Assembly (NCBI GenBank): GCA_003537695.1
Contig: DPRC01000107.1
Location: 1 to 9,337, forward strand
Length of the DNA stretch: 9,337 bases
Reading direction: 5' to 3'
Origin: Polaribacter sp.
Lineage (GTDB): Bacteria > Bacteroidota > Bacteroidia > Flavobacteriales > Flavobacteriaceae
The position numbers and the translations under genes were made by a program. The first letter of the stretch is position 1, and the number at the start of each line of letters is the position of its first letter. The notes under the pieces were generated by a model. That model saw nothing but the letters and a program-made list of their open reading frames with translations. It was not told the DNA's origin and searched no databases. Shown piece by piece: positions 8,362 to 9,337 of this stretch.

Positions 8362-8670
8362 ATCAACTTAGCAGAAGAATTAAAAGAGACTGTATTATTA
8401 ATATAGAACCTATCTTCTTTGACTTTGATGACTCAAAGATTACTTCAATAGCATTTAAAAAGGGATAAAAAATATAATTTAAAGCTTTCTGAAAGGCACG
8501 CAAAATCCATATAAGATTATTTACGCTTCCACGAAACCAAAGCCGACAAAATTTTAAGTAGAGAAAACGACTTGGCAAATGACTGCAATGGCACTGGTAC
8601 ATGCCGTGAACAAAAACACAAAGAGATTAGAAGAATAGACATTATTATTGAAACAGATACAGTAGAATAG
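8362..8670 (+). pseudogene. Remnant of an OmpA-family protein, C-terminal peptidoglycan-binding domain
   Basis: Read across frames, this is a decayed OmpA C-terminal domain, which in intact proteins binds peptidoglycan from the outer membrane. Frame 1 from 8362 gives INLAEELKETVLL. One missing base near 8401 shifts the rest to frame 3 (8403-8456), which gives IEPIFFDFDDSKITSIAF, the first OmpA strand (compare the usual PIYFDFDKSNIRPDAA). The middle of the domain, including the HTD-x-RG helix-strand section, is missing. Frame 1 resumes at about 8461 with KYNLKLSERHAKSI, an in-frame TAA (8512-8514), and DYLRFHETKADKILSR. ENDLANDC then follows directly, apparently lacking the usual GYG. The end, NDCNGTGTCREQKHKEIRR then IDIIIETDTVE, is the flavobacterial form with two cysteines and an RR motif before the terminal strand. 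Stop is at 8668-8670. At least one frameshift, one larger deletion, one small deletion and one nonsense codon make it non-functional. The N-terminal part was not recognised. Confidence 0.82.
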
Positions 8671-8690
8671 CTGAAGGAACAAAGTCTTTT

Positions 8691-8726
8691 ACAAAAAAAA
8701 AGCTTTCACTACGTTAGTGAAAGCTT
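8691..8726 (-). terminator. Rho-independent terminator of rpmE2
   Basis: A perfect 12-bp stem, AAGCTTTCACTA (8700-8711) and TAGTGAAAGCTT (8715-8726), has a 3-base loop. On the minus strand it is followed directly by a run of T (bases 8700 to 8693), the classic intrinsic terminator form. It begins 23 bases after the rpmE2 stop codon. It would also separate rpmE2 from the OmpA remnant on the opposite strand. Confidence 0.9.
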
Positions 8727-8749
8727 CTATATTGTTTAAAATTCTAAGA

Positions 8750-9004
8750 TTACTCTTTTTTGAATTTTGCATATTTGTTTTTAAATTTATCAATACGCCC
8801 TGCAGCATCGATAAGCTTAGATTTACCTGTGTAAAATGGGTGAGAAGTTCTAGAAATCTCTAATTTCACTAAAGGATACTCTACACCGTCAACGTCTAAA
8901 GTTTCTTTTGTATCTGCAGTAGAGCGCGTTAAAAATACGTCTCCATTAGACATGTCTTTAAAAGCAATCAGTCTATAATCTTCTGGGTGAATTCCTTTTT
9001 TCAT
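8750..9004 (-). CDS. rpmE2: 50S ribosomal protein L31 type B
   Basis: L31 is a small protein of the large ribosomal subunit that takes part in the bridge to the 30S head. The 84-residue length and the opening MKKGIHPEDYRLIAFKDMS fit the family, as do the conserved SHPFYTGKSKLIDAAGRIDKF (54-74) and the lysine-rich end KNKYAKFKKE. The zinc-binding cysteines of the ordinary L31 are absent, which identifies the type B (zinc-independent) form. Outside Bacteroidota this form is often induced under zinc limitation; in this phylum it is commonly the main L31, so zinc control should not be assumed. The ATG at 9004 is preceded by an A/T-rich stretch and gives the standard N-terminus. It has its own promoter and terminator, and so is probably a single-gene transcript with a leader of about 95 bases. 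Confidence 0.97.
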   Translation of the reverse strand: MKKGIHPEDYRLIAFKDMSNGDVFLTRSTADTKETLDVDGVEYPLVKLEISRTSHPFYTGKSKLIDAAGRIDKFKNKYAKFKKE

Positions 9005-9052
9005 TTTTTTATATATTTAATACTTTAATGTTATGTTTATAAAAGTAAAATT

Positions 9053-9101
9053 GGTAAATTTTCACCTCATGTTCTCAACAGTGATTCTGCACTATTTTGA
9101 G
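9053..9101 (-). promoter_or_regulatory. Structured 5' leader of rpmE2 (possible r-protein leader)
   Basis: The predicted rpmE2 transcript begins near 9100, leaving a leader of about 95 bases. At its 5' end CTCA (9101-9098) can pair with TGAG (9077-9074), and within this AGTG (9093-9090) with CACT (9083-9080), giving a two-part imperfect hairpin. A second small hairpin, GGTGA/TTACC with one G-T pair, lies at 9066-9053. Many ribosomal protein genes are autoregulated through such leaders. The pairing is seen; regulation is speculation. Confidence 0.3.
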
Positions 9102-9105
9102 TTTG

Positions 9106-9135
9106 CAAATTTAACCTTATTTTTTAATTTACAAA
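9106..9135 (-). promoter_or_regulatory. Promoter of rpmE2 (TTTG-N18-TAAATTTG)
   Basis: On the minus strand TTTG at 9135-9132 and TAAATTTG at 9113-9106 are separated by 18 bases. This matches the Bacteroidota primary-sigma consensus (-33 TTTG, -7 TAnnTTTG) at every fixed position. The predicted transcription start is near 9100. Its place upstream of a highly expressed ribosomal protein gene supports the call. Confidence 0.7.
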
Positions 9136-9256
9136 TAAATAAATAGTTTTATTTGACAGAAAAACGAATTTATGCTTCTTTTAGTTCTTATAAGTTGTTT
9201 TTTGTCGTCTTTTTTTTGAATATTTACGTTCTAATACATTGAAATCTATCTAAATA

Positions 9257-9337
9257 ATGAAGAAATACTCACTTTTAATATCCTTTTTAACGCTTATATT
9301 TCTAACCATTTCTTGTTCAGATGTTTATCATTTTTCT
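9257..9337 (+). CDS. Putative lipoprotein, N-terminus only (cut by window edge)
   Basis: An open frame from ATG at 9257 runs to the right edge (27 codons): MKKYSLLISFLTLIFLTISC then SDVYHFS. The lysine pair, the hydrophobic core (about 5-18) and the lipobox-like LTISC, with C20 as the lipidation site, indicate a secreted lipoprotein. The residue at -3 from the cysteine is Thr rather than the usual Leu, so the box is not perfect. Only one acidic residue (D22) follows the cysteine, so it does not clearly carry the acidic surface-export signal described in some Bacteroidota lipoproteins. It is divergent from rpmE2. The mature protein is not visible and no function can be assigned. A TTG-N16-TACATTGA pair ending near 9243 is a weak promoter candidate. 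Confidence 0.65.
   Translation, partial: MKKYSLLISFLTLIFLTISCSDVYHFS

Noticed and set aside
8363..8602. Minus-strand open frame of 79 codons starting MYQCHCSHLPSRF
   Set aside because: It is antisense to the OmpA remnant, whose plus-strand reading matches a known family; the minus-strand product resembles nothing and has odd composition.
1..9337. CRISPR array, insertion sequence, tRNA or rRNA gene, or a defence or secretion island
   Set aside because: No spaced direct repeats, transposase motifs, terminal inverted repeats or tRNA-like cloverleaf sequences were seen on either strand; the gene content is core genome.

Overview
This window looks like part of the chromosome of a marine-type Flavobacteriaceae (Bacteroidota). 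The evidence is the low GC content, A-rich start regions without clear Shine-Dalgarno sites, promoter-like TTTG / TAnnTTTG pairs, a Bacteroidota-type TamB, a type B ribosomal protein L31 and a flavobacterial OmpA-domain remnant. The genus cannot be fixed from the sequence alone; Polaribacter/Tenacibaculum-like is a guess.

Layout. Positions 1-4265 (minus strand) hold almost all of a very large tamB gene; its last few dozen codons lie beyond the left edge. A 180-bp AT-rich divergent intergenic region separates it from tsaD (plus, 4446-5477), the enzyme of the universal tRNA t6A37 modification. Seventy-two bases later comes a membrane-anchored LTA-synthase-like phosphatase/sulfatase-superfamily protein (plus, TTG start, 5550-7406). 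It converges on a SlyD-like FKBP peptidyl-prolyl isomerase (minus, 7528-7974), with a perfect 15-bp hairpin between the two genes. From 7975 to 8749 there is no intact gene. Its right half holds a clear but broken remnant of the C-terminal OmpA (peptidoglycan-binding) domain of an outer-membrane protein, with a frameshift, deletions and an internal stop. Next is rpmE2 (L31 type B, minus, 8750-9004), with a strong terminator and a near-ideal Bacteroidota promoter. The first 27 codons of a probable lipoprotein (plus, from 9257) run off the right edge.

How the genes relate. TamB, the LTA-synthase-like enzyme, the OmpA relic and the lipoprotein all belong to the cell envelope. TsaD, SlyD-like FKBP and L31 are translation or protein-folding housekeeping genes. 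I see no evidence for one joint pathway, defence system, mobile element or CRISPR array. Most of the window is ordinary core genome. The most notable item is the decayed OmpA-domain gene, which is hidden because no open reading frame covers it on its own strand.
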